Below, piece by piece: positions 23,550-33,016 of a stretch of DNA of 64,000 bases (position 1 is its first letter; each line of letters starts with the position of its first letter). The stretch is from an uncultured Bacteroidales bacterium (GTDB lineage Bacteria; Bacteroidota; Bacteroidia; Bacteroidales; P3): NCBI GenBank assembly GCA_900317125.1, contig ONFR01000015.1, forward strand, positions 1 to 64,000, read 5' to 3'. A model generated the notes under the pieces. It saw only the letters and a list, made by a program, of their open reading frames with translations, was not told the DNA's origin and ran no database searches. The position numbers and the translations under genes are program-made.

Positions 23550-24869
23550 CTACTCATTAGCATACGTACCAGCATACTCGTCCTCATCATGTGAGTAGTC
23601 CAAATCGTCAACCGTCGGCTGGACAGCAGTGGTGTCTTTCTTAACATACTCCCATCCTCGCGGGGGACGTTTGCAGTTGCTCACGCTACCCTGAATATAG
23701 GCGATTTCCTCTTCGGTGAGATCCTTGTCGCCAGGTATGAAACGCTGGCGCCAGAAGGGGAAATCCTCGGCCAATTCGCCCGAATAGTAGAAGTCGAACC
23801 CAATGGCGCCAAAGGTGTACGTCTGCCCATGGATTTTGATATGGCTGCCGCCACACACCGGGTTGGGTTTAGGCACCGACTGGGCAAACCCCACATTGAA
23901 CAGGGTAAAAAGAATGTCAGGGCGGTTGCTGATATCATACCCTGCACGCTTCCACTGCAGCATGGTTTGATGCAGAATGCAGGCGGTATAAAGGTAGGAA
24001 TAGAGATGATTTCTGTAGTCAACCAGACGGTTGTACCGTTCATCCTCCTGCGCTTTGCCCTCGACAGGATAATCCAGCAAGTGCTCATACCTTGGCCCCA
24101 TATAGAACGGCGACGAAGGGTCTTTCAAGTGATCCTCGATAGCCTTTGCCGTTGAAATCTTGATACCGTTTACACCGTATGAAAACTGCGACTGCACGCT
24201 CAACACCTTCACCGGACCGAGATACTTCTTGAAATTCTCGCGGTTGGTATTGAAAAGCCTGATCTGCTCGCCAATGAGGCACCCCACAATGAGGCGGGGT
24301 TCCACTCCGGTAAGACGGCCTACCTCATAAATAAGTGCCTTGTCGCGTACGATAGCATCCTTAAGCGCAGGCCACTCGGGGCCTTCCATCCAAGGGATGA
24401 CGTTGGCGGCATGAGCCTGGGGATGGCGGTTCATCACCTGTTCCACCTCTTTCAGGAGATTGTTGAACTCGGTGAGGTCTTCGATATAGATACTCGATGC
24501 GGCAATCATTCTGTCCACAAGCATGGGGTCATGCCCGTATTGTGCCGCCGTGGTAATAAGTTGCGCATTGGTGGGGAAAAACTTGCTGAACACTGCCAAC
24601 TTCAAGTATTGCCGCATCCAGCGCTGTTGCACCTGCTCAGGGGTATACTGGTCACCGTTCAGCTTCTCCATCTCATCCACCGAGAGCATGTAGCGCGAAT
24701 TGCTGTCCACAGCACCCCTGTTATTGGTGAGCCCGAGCTGATAAACAGCCCAGGCTCCAATAATCATAAATCCAGCAAGAGCAAAAAGTCCGACCACAAT
24801 GTCGAAAATCTTTCGCCCCACGCTTCGTCTGCGCCAACTACTCAGAGCTATGCCAAGTTTCGAAGCCAT
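23550..24869 (-). CDS. Membrane-anchored protein with a lysozyme-like domain (hypothetical)
   Basis: 439 residues. One N-terminal transmembrane helix (IFDIVVGLFALAGFMIIGAWAVY, about 21-43) is followed by a periplasmic domain. The segment RLTGVEPRLIVGCLIGEQIRLF ... FSYGVNGIKISTAKAIEDHL ... ILFTLFNVGF (about 185-345) has the helix order and a Glu in the position expected of transglycosylase or lysozyme-like folds, but this is a weak match by eye. The acidic tail (DDLDYSHDEDEY) is low in complexity. Its start overlaps the end of nhaD by 22 bp, so the two are co-translated. Peptidoglycan cleavage is only a guess. Confidence 0.5.
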   Translation of the reverse strand: MASKLGIALSSWRRRSVGRKIFDIVVGLFALAGFMIIGAWAVYQLGLTNNRGAVDSNSRYMLSVDEMEKLNGDQYTPEQVQQRWMRQYLKLAVFSKFFPTNAQLITTAAQYGHDPMLVDRMIAASSIYIEDLTEFNNLLKEVEQVMNRHPQAHAANVIPWMEGPEWPALKDAIVRDKALIYEVGRLTGVEPRLIVGCLIGEQIRLFNTNRENFKKYLGPVKVLSVQSQFSYGVNGIKISTAKAIEDHLKDPSSPFYMGPRYEHLLDYPVEGKAQEDERYNRLVDYRNHLYSYLYTACILHQTMLQWKRAGYDISNRPDILFTLFNVGFAQSVPKPNPVCGGSHIKIHGQTYTFGAIGFDFYYSGELAEDFPFWRQRFIPGDKDLTEEEIAYIQGSVSNCKRPPRGWEYVKKDTTAVQPTVDDLDYSHDEDEYAGTYANE

Positions 24870-26218
24870 TCTACTTTCTCAAAGAGTGTAACATCCATCA
24901 GTACAAAGACGATTGCACCGGCAAGGTATCCCAAAAGGGCTTTGAGGGTGATATTCTTAAGGTACCAGATGAAGTCGATTTTTTCCATGCCCATAACGGC
25001 CACACCGGCGGCCGAGCCAATGATGAGAAGGCTTCCACCTGTTCCGGCGCAGTAGGCGAGGAACTCCCAGAAGGGATGGTTCACGTCGAAGATGGCACCG
25101 TCAGTGATTGGATACATACCCATGACAGCGGCCACCAGCGGCACATTGTCCACCACAGAAGAGAGAACACCGATAATGAGGTCGATGATAAAGAAGCCCA
25201 CCGGCTCGTTCCCCATTTTCATGCCAAGGAACGTGTTGTCGAGTCCCGAAGCGAGGCTGGCAAGGATGCCCGCATCCTTAAGGCAGGCAACAGCCATCAG
25301 AATGCCAAGGAAGAAGAGGATAGTAGGGACATCGATATGCTCCAGTGTGGAGACTGCTGTAGGCAGTTTATGGCCGTCCTTCTCATATTTGCGGCTTACA
25401 ATCTCGGTGGTCACCCAAAGAACACCAAGGCCGAAGAGCATGCCAAGATAGGGAGGCAGATGGGTGATGGTCTTGAAAATGGGGACGAAGATGAGTGCAG
25501 CGATACCCATGATAAGAATCAGGCGGCGGAGATGCACAGGCACATCCACTCCGCTCTGCTCACTTTCGGGTCTTGTAATGTCGCCCTTGAGTGTAGCACC
25601 CACTACCAGGACAGGCACCGCCATGCACACGAGCGAAGCCACCAGTGTTTTCACCATGATATTAATGGTGGTCACCTGTCCGCCAATCCAAAGCATGATG
25701 GTGGTCACGTCGCCGATGGGACTCCATGCACCGCCCGCATTGGCAGCCAGGATAACCATACCTGCAAAGAGCCAGCGCTCCTTCTTGTCGGCAATGAGTT
25801 TGCTGAGCAGTGCGCACATGACAATGGCTGTGGTCATGTTGTCGAGCAATGCCGAGAGGAAGAAGGTGAGGATGCTCAGTTCCCAGAGGAGCTTCTTCTT
25901 ATTGGTGGTGACAATCTTGTCGGTAATGATACGGAAACCTTGATAATCCTCGATGAGGGTCACGATGGTCATTGCGCCAAGCAGGAAAAAGACGATCTCG
26001 GCGGTCTCACCCAGATTATCAATCAGATTGTCTGTTATGAAAAATCGCCACTCTGCTTCGTTCAGTTCAGGCTGGAAGACTCCGTGGCAGAAAGAGAAGA
26101 CAGCCCACAGTGCAGTACCCAACAGAAGGGCTGTAGCCGTCTTGTTCACCTTTAGGGGGTGTTCCAAAGCTATACAAGTATAGCCTAATATAAACAGAGA
26201 GATTAATACAACTACCAT
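24848..26218 (-). CDS. nhaD: Na+/H+ antiporter, NhaD type
   Basis: 456 residues with about 12 transmembrane segments. The NhaD/ArsB-like (IT superfamily) blocks are seen: EHPLKVNKTATALLLG near the start, LLGAMTIVTLIEDYQGF, SALLDNMTTAIVM, NAGGAWSPIGDVTTIMLW, GVLSSVVDNVPLVAA and a C-terminal YCAGTGGSLLIIGSAAG. These carry the conserved Asp and Thr residues of NhaD. It exports Na+ or Li+ in exchange for H+ at the inner membrane. It is followed by the anchored lysozyme-like gene with a 22-bp overlap. Confidence 0.9.
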   Translation of the reverse strand: MVVVLISLFILGYTCIALEHPLKVNKTATALLLGTALWAVFSFCHGVFQPELNEAEWRFFITDNLIDNLGETAEIVFFLLGAMTIVTLIEDYQGFRIITDKIVTTNKKKLLWELSILTFFLSALLDNMTTAIVMCALLSKLIADKKERWLFAGMVILAANAGGAWSPIGDVTTIMLWIGGQVTTINIMVKTLVASLVCMAVPVLVVGATLKGDITRPESEQSGVDVPVHLRRLILIMGIAALIFVPIFKTITHLPPYLGMLFGLGVLWVTTEIVSRKYEKDGHKLPTAVSTLEHIDVPTILFFLGILMAVACLKDAGILASLASGLDNTFLGMKMGNEPVGFFIIDLIIGVLSSVVDNVPLVAAVMGMYPITDGAIFDVNHPFWEFLAYCAGTGGSLLIIGSAAGVAVMGMEKIDFIWYLKNITLKALLGYLAGAIVFVLMDVTLFEKVEWLRNLA

Positions 26219-26248
26219 AGCGTATAAGTTTTTTGAAGTTATTATTTG

Positions 26249-28237
26249 CTATCTTCTTTTCTGCTGCTGTTTCTGCATCTCCTCAGTCATGCGCTGCATC
26301 TCCTCAAGGCGCTTCTGGAAGCTGCTTTTCTTCTGGGGAGTGTTTTTATGCTTGGCATCGTAAGCAGCCATGCGGGCACGCACTTTCTTCTCGCTGGTGA
26401 AACGGCGGATGAGCACCATCTGCAGCATAGTGATGGTCAGCGAGCAGAAATAATAGAGGTTCAGTCCTGCCGCCATGCTGTTGAACATGAAGAGCATCAT
26501 GAACGGCATGAAATACATCACAAACTTCATGCCAGGCATACCGGCATTCATATTCTGACCCTTCATGGTGTACCAAGTGTAGAAGAACTGCATGCCGAAC
26601 ATCAACAGGCAGAACAGAGACACGTGGTCACCATAGAGCGGGATATTGAAACCGAGGTCAAGGATACTGTCGTAGGTGGACAAGTCGTTGCACCAGAGGA
26701 AGGGCTTCTGGCGCAGCTCAATGGCCACAGGGTAGAACATGAACATGGCCGTCAGTATAGGCATCTGGATGAGCACAGGCAGACAGCCCGCCAAAGGACT
26801 GTAGCCTGCTTTCTTCTGCAGCTTGGACATCTCCTGCTGCTTCTGCATGGCTTGCTCGGGATTGGGGTATTTCTTGTTCAAGGCATCCATCTCAGGCTTG
26901 AGGATACGCATGATGGCAGAACCCTGATACGATTTGAACGTAAGGGGGAAGAGCACCAGTCGCAGCAGGATGGTGAAGACGATGATGATAATACCATAAT
27001 TCCAGTTGAACGTCTCCAGGAAGTTGAACACCGGGATAATCAGATAGCGGCTTACGAACTTGGAGAAGATCCACCAACCCAGCGGGAGCATCTTCTCGAA
27101 TCCGCGATGCATCGCGTGGAGGTCGCGATACTTGGTAGGGCCGAAATAGAAGTGCATACCCATGGAGCAGTCGCGCTCACTGTTATAGGTGAGGCCGATG
27201 GTGCTGCTCATGTCGCACAGATAGTTGGCATCCTTGTTGCTCTTGTCGGTAGTCTGGGAGAGGTAGGCGTTCTCGAAGGTGCTGTCTGCCACCAGGATGG
27301 CGCAGAAGAACTGCTGCTTGAAAGCCACCCACTCCACTGCCGTCTTGACATTCTTGTCGTCGTCGCGGCCGCGTCCCACATCATCCACATCGTCCTTGGC
27401 GGCTTTGTAGTAGATGCTCGAATAGAATTTCTCGGGGTCCTTGTTGCGGTTCTTGCTGCCACGGCTGCTGGCATCCACCTTCTCCTGGCGGTTCATCTTG
27501 TTATGCCACTCAAAGTCCATATAGTCGGTGGCACGCACTATATTCTTCAACCCATGGAAGTTAATCTCGAAATTGACATCGTACTCGTCGCCGACCACGA
27601 CATAATGGAACTCTACGTACTTGTCCTGGCTGAGGCCGTTGCTGTCTCCCACAAAGGCACGGAAACGCAAGTCGACCGCCTCGTTGGATGCAATCTCGAA
27701 CACGCTGTCGCCCTTAATCTCAACCAGCTTGTTGCCGTATTCCCTGTAAGGTACAAACACCAAGTCCTTGGTATTGATAACCCTTGTATCCTCTGTGGAG
27801 AAGATGAGGTTCATATTGTCGTCGGCGGGGCTGATAAGCTGCAGCGGTAGGCTGTCGTAAGTGGTGTACTCGCTCAGCACCACCTCGCGCACCTGGGCAC
27901 CCATATTCGAAAGCGTCACCGACATCTTCTCGTTCTTCACGGTCACATTCAACGTGTCGCCGAAAGCGCTGCCGTTGAACACGCCCATGTCACCCCGCTG
28001 ATGGCGCTGCAACTGGCGCTGGGCGCTGGTGTCGCCCTGGGCAGCCAGACTGTCCAGATGAGCCTTCACCGCAGCCACACTGTCGGCATACGCCACGCTG
28101 TCCATATACGCCTGCCGTATCGAGTCGTTCACACGCTGACGCTCGGCAATCTCCTCTTTGCTGGGTGCAACCCACCACATATAGCCAACGAAAATGGCAA
28201 AAATCAATACAATTCCTACTATCGACTTTTTATTCAT
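26249..28237 (-). CDS. yidC: Membrane protein insertase YidC
   Basis: 662 residues. The N-terminal helix IVGIVLIFAIFVGYMWW is followed by a large periplasmic beta domain (about 60-380), as in Gram-negative and Bacteroidetes YidC. The five-helix core has the family's marks: YQGSAIMRILKPEMDALNKKY, the amphipathic EMSKLQKKAGYSPLAGCLPVLIQMPIL, and LNLYYFCSLTITMLQM. The C-terminus is basic (KKSSFQKRLEEMQRM...QQKRR), suited to ribosome contact. It inserts inner-membrane proteins alone or with SecYEG. The -7 box TAACTTTG lies 55 bp upstream. Confidence 0.97.
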   Translation of the reverse strand: MNKKSIVGIVLIFAIFVGYMWWVAPSKEEIAERQRVNDSIRQAYMDSVAYADSVAAVKAHLDSLAAQGDTSAQRQLQRHQRGDMGVFNGSAFGDTLNVTVKNEKMSVTLSNMGAQVREVVLSEYTTYDSLPLQLISPADDNMNLIFSTEDTRVINTKDLVFVPYREYGNKLVEIKGDSVFEIASNEAVDLRFRAFVGDSNGLSQDKYVEFHYVVVGDEYDVNFEINFHGLKNIVRATDYMDFEWHNKMNRQEKVDASSRGSKNRNKDPEKFYSSIYYKAAKDDVDDVGRGRDDDKNVKTAVEWVAFKQQFFCAILVADSTFENAYLSQTTDKSNKDANYLCDMSSTIGLTYNSERDCSMGMHFYFGPTKYRDLHAMHRGFEKMLPLGWWIFSKFVSRYLIIPVFNFLETFNWNYGIIIIVFTILLRLVLFPLTFKSYQGSAIMRILKPEMDALNKKYPNPEQAMQKQQEMSKLQKKAGYSPLAGCLPVLIQMPILTAMFMFYPVAIELRQKPFLWCNDLSTYDSILDLGFNIPLYGDHVSLFCLLMFGMQFFYTWYTMKGQNMNAGMPGMKFVMYFMPFMMLFMFNSMAAGLNLYYFCSLTITMLQMVLIRRFTSEKKVRARMAAYDAKHKNTPQKKSSFQKRLEEMQRMTEEMQKQQQKRR

Positions 28238-28291
28238 ATCTGTTTAATATTCATTCAAATCCGTCCATACTATGCATCGCGAACGGATTTG

Positions 28292-28299
28292 CAAAGTTA
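28292..28299 (-). promoter_or_regulatory. -7 box (TAACTTTG) for yidC
   Basis: TAnnTTTG on the minus strand, 55 bp before the start. Confidence 0.6.
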
Positions 28300-28372
28300 C
28301 GATTATTTTCTCACACTTAATATAAAATAAAATATTTTTCGCCAAAAGAGTCTTTTATTCAAAAGAAATGTG

Positions 28373-28380
28373 TAATTTTG
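28373..28380 (+). promoter_or_regulatory. -7 box (TAATTTTG) for the EP-repeat lipoprotein
   Basis: TAnnTTTG 22 bp before the ATG. Confidence 0.65.
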
Positions 28381-28401
28381 TACTTTCAAAAATAGTATAC
28401 A

Positions 28402-28806
28402 ATGAAGAGCAACAGATTCACTTTAGCACTCATTTTGTTGGCAGTTATGCCCATTTTGTTCTACGGCTGCAAGCAGGCACAAACCCCTGAGGAACCCGCA
28501 TACGACACCATTGCCCTCGAGCCTGAGCCCGAACCCGAGCCCGAACCCGAAATCATCGAGGCTCCCGAGCAGAAACCCGCTCCCCGCCCCGTAGTCCGCA
28601 AAGAGCCCCAAAAGGAGGAAGTCCTCTACATCTCCGGCCATGGCGCCAACGGCCGCGTTTGGGGGCACATCACCATGAAAGGCAACAAAGGACGTGGCAC
28701 CGTCACCGACGAGCACGAGAATGCACTCACCGTCACCTGCACCCGCCAGGGCGAAGAACTCATCTGCTACGACCAGAACAGCCGCCAGTACATTTTCCGT
28801 CTTTGA
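28402..28806 (+). CDS. Lipoprotein with Glu-Pro repeats
   Basis: 134 residues. A lipoprotein signal peptide ends at ILFYGC (Cys at residue 23). It is followed by a rigid spacer with a run of EP dipeptides (residues about 40-50) and a P/R-rich segment (KPAPRPVVRKEPQKEE), then a small beta-rich domain (about 75-134: VLYISGHGANGRVWGHI ... YDQNSRQYIFRL). The layout suggests a lipid-anchored domain held off the membrane by a stiff linker, as in TonB-like or peptidoglycan-spanning proteins. Function is unknown. The transketolase gene begins 24 bp downstream. Confidence 0.75.
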   Translation: MKSNRFTLALILLAVMPILFYGCKQAQTPEEPAYDTIALEPEPEPEPEPEIIEAPEQKPAPRPVVRKEPQKEEVLYISGHGANGRVWGHITMKGNKGRGTVTDEHENALTVTCTRQGEELICYDQNSRQYIFRL

Positions 28807-28830
28807 CAAATCACCAATCTTTACGCAATA

Positions 28831-29682
28831 ATGAAAACCACTAACGAACTCCAAACCCTCGCCACGCAAGTGCGTCGCGACATACTCCGAATGACCTCCG
28901 CCGCCAAATCAGGCCACCCCGGTGGCTCGCTGGGCACAGCCGACTGGATGACCGCCATGCAGTTCAACATCCTCGACCAAGACCCCGCCAATTTCACCAT
29001 GGAGGGTACCGGTCAGGACATGCTCTTCGTGTCGCAAGGCCACATCACCCCTGTTATATACAGCACCATGGCCCGCCGCGGTTTCTTCCCCGTTGAGGAG
29101 CTGAAGACCTTCCGCGAGTTCGGCACCCGTCTGCAAGGCCACCCCTCCACCGAACACGGCCTGCCCGGCATCCGCATGGCCAGCGGTTCCCTCGGCCAGG
29201 GCATGAGCGTCGGCATCGGCGCCGCTCTGGGCAAGAAAATGACCGGCGACAACCATCTCGTCTACACCCTCCACGGCGACGGCGAGCTACAGGAAGGCCA
29301 AATCTGGGAAGCCGTCATGTTTGCCGGTGCCAAGCATGTCGACAACCTCATCTCCACCATCGACTACAACCACCAACAAATCGACGGCACCACACAGCAA
29401 GTCATGGACCTCGGCGACCTCAAAGCCAAGTTCGAGGCCTTCATGTGGACCGTCGTGGTCATCGCCAACGGCAACGACATGCAGCAAGTGCTGGACGGCA
29501 TGGCCAAAGCCAAGTCTCTCACCGGCCAAGGCAAACCCGTCTGCGTCATCCTCACCACCGAGATGGGCTACGGCGTCGACTTCATGCAGGGCATCAACAA
29601 ATACCACGGCTCCGTCCTCTCCGCCGACGACCTGCCGCGCGCCCTCGCACAGCTGCCCGAGACCGAACTCGGCGACTTCTAA
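28831..29682 (+). CDS. Transketolase, N-terminal subunit
   Basis: 283 residues covering the thiamine diphosphate-binding half: SAAKSGHPGGSLGTADWM at the start, GHITPVIYSTMARRG, LQGHPSTEHGLPGI, SGSLGQGMSVGIGAALGKK and the TPP motif HGDGELQEGQIWEA ... DYNHQQIDGT. In split transketolases this subunit pairs with a C-terminal subunit to move two-carbon ketol units in the pentose phosphate pathway. The two genes are normally adjacent; here the partner is at 37031-38245, 7.3 kb away, past nine other genes. Both the N-terminal half and the C-terminal half look intact. Confidence 0.92.
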   Translation: MKTTNELQTLATQVRRDILRMTSAAKSGHPGGSLGTADWMTAMQFNILDQDPANFTMEGTGQDMLFVSQGHITPVIYSTMARRGFFPVEELKTFREFGTRLQGHPSTEHGLPGIRMASGSLGQGMSVGIGAALGKKMTGDNHLVYTLHGDGELQEGQIWEAVMFAGAKHVDNLISTIDYNHQQIDGTTQQVMDLGDLKAKFEAFMWTVVVIANGNDMQQVLDGMAKAKSLTGQGKPVCVILTTEMGYGVDFMQGINKYHGSVLSADDLPRALAQLPETELGDF

Positions 29683-29770
29683 GCCGTGCCCTCCCCTCTC
29701 CCATCCGCAACGCCAGGAGAGATTATGCACCTATTTCATCAATAGGTCATAGTGTCAGGTACAGAACATC

Positions 29771-29812
29771 ACCCCGCAGGAGCTGGAAACACACACCAAA
29801 CTCCCGCGGGGT
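29771..29812. terminator. Hairpin after transketolase N-subunit gene
   Basis: ACCCCGCAGGAG and CTCCCGCGGGGT form an 11-12-bp stem with one mismatch around an 18-nt loop, followed by ATTTAATATAAAA. Confidence 0.5.
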
Positions 29813-30043
29813 ATTTAATATAAAAGAAAGTACACATGAGCGAGTGCTCTGCAACACGTGAGTTTAACACAGCAATGGTTCCAAAAAACAAGCCACTCAC
29901 AAGCACGAAAGGACACCGAAGGGCGGACCGGCACCACCAAGCAACCGCCTCAACGCAAGCAAGAAACAGTATTATCCCGCCACAACCGCATCTATTTATT
30001 TTGCACGACACGACATTATTTTTACGGTATGGCCGATTTTTCG

Positions 30044-30051
30044 TATCTTTG
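30044..30051 (+). promoter_or_regulatory. -7 box (TATCTTTG) for the VWA gene
   Basis: TAnnTTTG 19 bp before the ATG at 30070. Confidence 0.7.
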
Positions 30052-30069
30052 CAGCCGCAATCTCCGACA

Positions 30070-31455
30070 ATGAAGACACACAGACTGCTCATAGTATTGA
30101 CGTTATTGGCAATAGGAGCCTGCTGCTCCCCTGCCCGCGCCCAGCAACAAGCCGAGAAAAACCGCCTGCTCATCATCCTCGACTGCTCGCAGAGCATGTG
30201 GGACCGCTGGCAGAGCGACTCCAAAATCAAAGTCACCCAGCATGTACTGCTGCGTTTCCTCGACAGCATCCAGGGCCAGACCGACATGGAAGTGGCTCTG
30301 CGCGTCTTCGGTCACCTCAACAACGGCGACTTCGGCACCAGCCTCGAAGTGCCATTCGAACAGGACAACTTCTACAAACTGCGTAGCAAAATCAAGACCC
30401 TCGTCCCCAACGGGGGCTGCACCGCCGCCTCCGCCCTCAACGGCGCCCTTAAGGACTTCCCAAGCAGCGACCATGTCCGCAACATCATCCTCGTCATCAC
30501 CGACGGCCTCGACGAGTGCGACGGCAACATCTGCGACGTGGCCCGCCAGGTGAACGAAAGCGGCACCGTGGTGCAGACCTTCATCATCGGCATCGGCAAC
30601 CCCGACAACTTCAAGCACCAGCTCGACTGTGCCGGCCGTTTCACCCTCCTGGCCGACGAAGAACGTTTCGACGAGACCCTCTACGAGGTCCTTCTGCTCT
30701 CCGACCAGAAAGCACGCGTCACCCTCGCCCTGCTCGATGCCGACAACCGCCTCTACGAAACCGATGTGCCCGTCACCTTCCACGACAGCCGCACCCACGC
30801 CCTCCGCTATTCCACCATCTACCACTACGGCACCGAAGACCCCGTCGACACGCTTGACATCGACCCCCTTGTCAACTACGACATCACCCTCTTCACCAAG
30901 CCGCCCATCCGTCTCGCCGACCGCCACTTCAAGCCCGGCCGCCACACCCCCCTGGCCATTCCCGCCCCGCAAGGCAGCCTCATGCTCCACTTCGGCAAGC
31001 AACGCACTGCGTTCCAAGTGCCTGCCTACACAATGCTCGTGCGCCGGAGCGGCGACCCGGCCATCCTCGCCACCCAACCCCTCGGCACCAAAGCCAACTA
31101 TCTGGCCGGCAGCTACGACATCGAAGTGCTCACCCTCCCCGTCACCCGCATCGAAAAAATACAGCTGCAGAGCGGCTCCAGCTCCGACCTCGAGCTTCCC
31201 CTGCCCGGCCAGCTGGCCTTCGACAAGCCGCAGGAACCCACCCTTGGCAGCATCTTCGTGCGCAAAGCCAACGGCTTGCAATGGGTCTGCGACCTCGACC
31301 CTGCCTCGCCCACCGAGCGCATCGTCCTCATGCCGGGCGACTACGAGCTCATCCTCCGCCCGCTTAAAAGCCCCTCGTCGGGAGCCGTCCGCTCCGCCCA
31401 TTTCACCATCCGCTCCGCCCAGCAGACGGGTCTCAAGGCCTCCGACCTCCGCTAA
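30070..31455 (+). CDS. Secreted von Willebrand factor A domain protein
   Basis: 461 residues from ATG 30070, chosen over longer upstream reading because MKTHRLLIVLTLLAIGACCSPARAQ is a full signal peptide preceded by a promoter. A VWA domain spans about 30-215, with the MIDAS DxSxS at LLIILDCSQSMWDRW, a Thr in the GGCTAAS loop and Asp in VITDGLDECDG. The remaining 245 residues are beta-rich and contain repeats of about 80 residues (YEVLLL... ; YDIEVLTLPV... ; YELILRPL). VWA proteins bind a divalent metal to hold protein partners. Partner unknown; a gut adhesin or envelope assembly role is possible. Confidence 0.82.
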   Translation: MKTHRLLIVLTLLAIGACCSPARAQQQAEKNRLLIILDCSQSMWDRWQSDSKIKVTQHVLLRFLDSIQGQTDMEVALRVFGHLNNGDFGTSLEVPFEQDNFYKLRSKIKTLVPNGGCTAASALNGALKDFPSSDHVRNIILVITDGLDECDGNICDVARQVNESGTVVQTFIIGIGNPDNFKHQLDCAGRFTLLADEERFDETLYEVLLLSDQKARVTLALLDADNRLYETDVPVTFHDSRTHALRYSTIYHYGTEDPVDTLDIDPLVNYDITLFTKPPIRLADRHFKPGRHTPLAIPAPQGSLMLHFGKQRTAFQVPAYTMLVRRSGDPAILATQPLGTKANYLAGSYDIEVLTLPVTRIEKIQLQSGSSSDLELPLPGQLAFDKPQEPTLGSIFVRKANGLQWVCDLDPASPTERIVLMPGDYELILRPLKSPSSGAVRSAHFTIRSAQQTGLKASDLR

Positions 31456-31526
31456 CCTTCACCCACCACCTCACGTCAACAACACGTCCTCCACCCCGCC
31501 CACCACTCGCGGGGAGGGAGCAGGGT

Positions 31527-31627
31527 CGTTCAATCTAGGCTCCTTCCAGTCTCATTGCAGCATCGTTCCCCGTTATACTGACGGACAACGATGCTGTAAC
31601 GATACTGGAAGGATGCAGGATTGAAGG
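31527..31627. repeat. 101-bp hairpin element, copy 2
   Basis: CGTTCAAT ... ATTGAA ends with a long stem: CTCCTTCCAGT pairs with ACTGGAAGGA, and GCATCGTT ... AACGATGC forms the inner stem. Same length and ends as copies at 18093 and 56671. Confidence 0.75.
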
Positions 31628-31661
31628 GCGCAACTGAGGTCCCGAGGGAACGGGACAGGGA

Positions 31662-31696
31662 CAAAAAAAAATTGCGCCGTACAATGTACGGCGCAA
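31662..31696 (-). terminator. Terminator of the small lipoprotein gene
   Basis: TTGCGCCGTAC AAT GTACGGCGCAA is a perfect 11-bp stem; on the minus strand it is followed by eight or nine Ts. Confidence 0.85.
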
Positions 31697-31738
31697 CTCC
31701 TATGAAAAATTACATTCTATCTCTTGCCTCTCTATCAA

Positions 31739-32071
31739 TCAATTGTTGGTACCACCGCCAAGGTGCTCCCAGTTATCCTCGAAATGTCCGGGGGTGAATC
31801 TCACCACATGTCTGTGGTAACGGCCCAGCCAGGTGCAATAGTAGTAGGCGCAGGACTCTTCGGGCAGGAAATAATGGATGTGGGTCTCGCCGGCGAAAAT
31901 CTGACCACCGCAGTGGGGGCAGATAGCGTAGGGGTCTTTCGATTCGAGGTTATCCACAATGGTGGGTACAGCCTCTTCGTTGTTGTCCTTGCTGCAGGAG
32001 CTGATAGTGGCGCTGGCAACAACTACCAACAAAACCACCAGAGCAGACAGGAATAATCTCTTCTTAGTCAT
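31739..32071 (-). CDS. Small lipoprotein with a CxxC site
   Basis: 110 residues. The lipoprotein signal ends at TISSC (Cys at about 26). The mature part contains ICPHCGGQIFAGETHIHYF, a CPHC pair with nearby His residues that could bind zinc, and ends RYHRHVVRFTPGHFEDNWEHL, rich in His. It resembles no characterised family that I know. Metal binding is only inferred. TATCTTTG at 32182 probably drives it and the terminator at 31662 ends it. Confidence 0.7.
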   Translation of the reverse strand: MTKKRLFLSALVVLLVVVASATISSCSKDNNEEAVPTIVDNLESKDPYAICPHCGGQIFAGETHIHYFLPEESCAYYYCTWLGRYHRHVVRFTPGHFEDNWEHLGGGTNN

Positions 32072-32181
32072 CGTTAATGTATTTTTATTGTTTTACTTTT
32101 CTGTTGTTATTAACTCTATAGCATTGAATCAAAGACTATTGCCCCGTTGTGGAACAACAATCTGTGTTTTATTCAACAATG

Positions 32182-32189
32182 CAAAGATA
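32182..32189 (-). promoter_or_regulatory. -7 box (TATCTTTG)
   Basis: TAnnTTTG on the minus strand, 110 bp before the small lipoprotein gene. Confidence 0.6.
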
Positions 32190-32242
32190 CGCATTTTTTT
32201 TAAATCGGCCACTTTTTTTCATTTTTTTTTCTTGCGGAGGGG

Positions 32243-33016
32243 TTAATAAGGGTCGCGGGTGTAGCGGGAGCCGAGCAGGTTGAACTGGAGGCAGACACCT
32301 GCATTGAGATATTTGAAGTCCTTGACGCTGGCCTGCAATCGCAGGTGACGCCACAGCAAGGCTTCAACCCCGAGCAGGAATTCATTGCCTGTATATTCGG
32401 CCATGAGTCTGCCTTGGGGGAAGAAAGCGGGGCTGAAGGTGACACCGCCCACAATGCCGTTCCACTTGGCGTTGTAGCCCCGGTAGAAGCGACGGTAGGC
32501 CAGGGTGACACCCACTTCGTTGCCGCTGAAGGCGAAGTGCTTGGTGGCTGCGATATAGGCGTTGAGGAAATAGAGCTGCACATTGGTCCGGTTGGCGTTG
32601 AAAGCCGAGGTGCCGATGTCGTTGCAGCCTATGGCGATGGCGGGGACATACTTGCCTTCCTCCACGGGCCGTATTTTGACCGAGGCGTAGCGGTCTTTGC
32701 TCCACTTGGTGATTTCGTCGCCTTGCATGGAGCGGATGCGCTCGGTGCAGGTGTAGCTCAGTTCCAGCCAACGGAAGGGGGTGAGGGCGAGGTAGTAGTC
32801 GAAGGTATTGTATTTCTTTCCGTTGTATATAAAGCCCGTGTCGGGCATCATGTGCTGGTTGAGGTAATGACCGCCGATGAGGGCGTCGCCCTCGTGGTGC
32901 ATCTCGGCGGAGGGGATGTGTATCAGGCCCGAGGTGCCTGTGTATTGCTGGGCGCGGAGGGCTGAGGGGAGCAATGCGGCGACCGCGACAGCCAGTAGCA
33001 GGGTGTGGCGTTTCAT
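32243..33016 (-). CDS. Outer-membrane protein, possibly YjbH-like
   Basis: 257 residues from ATG 33016 (MKRHTLLLAVAVAALLPSALRAQ, a signal peptide). An upstream in-frame ATG at 33073 lies inside the preceding gene and is less likely. The mature chain has alternating amphipathic strands (LEGLELSYT... type segments such as WLELSYTCTERI, NVQLYFLNAYIAATKHF, VGVTLAYRRFYRGY) and starts QQYTGTSGLIHIPSAEMHHEGD, which recalls YjbH-type exopolysaccharide outer-membrane proteins. Its ATGA overlap with the stop codon of the upstream gene shows co-translation. I infer a small barrel or plug pair with that protein; the export function is uncertain. Confidence 0.55.
   Translation of the reverse strand: MKRHTLLLAVAVAALLPSALRAQQYTGTSGLIHIPSAEMHHEGDALIGGHYLNQHMMPDTGFIYNGKKYNTFDYYLALTPFRWLELSYTCTERIRSMQGDEITKWSKDRYASVKIRPVEEGKYVPAIAIGCNDIGTSAFNANRTNVQLYFLNAYIAATKHFAFSGNEVGVTLAYRRFYRGYNAKWNGIVGGVTFSPAFFPQGRLMAEYTGNEFLLGVEALLWRHLRLQASVKDFKYLNAGVCLQFNLLGSRYTRDPY

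Larger units (their letters stand above)
29683..30069. other. 387-bp gap
   Basis: Holds a hairpin (29771-29812) and a TATCTTTG box at 30044. Otherwise I see no gene; frames open in it have no start with coding character. Confidence 0.6.

Noticed and set aside
26246..27850. 534-codon open frame on the plus strand opposite yidC
   Set aside because: Antisense shadow of a certain gene; rich in His, Glu and Leu with no family likeness, and yidC is conserved in the other strand.
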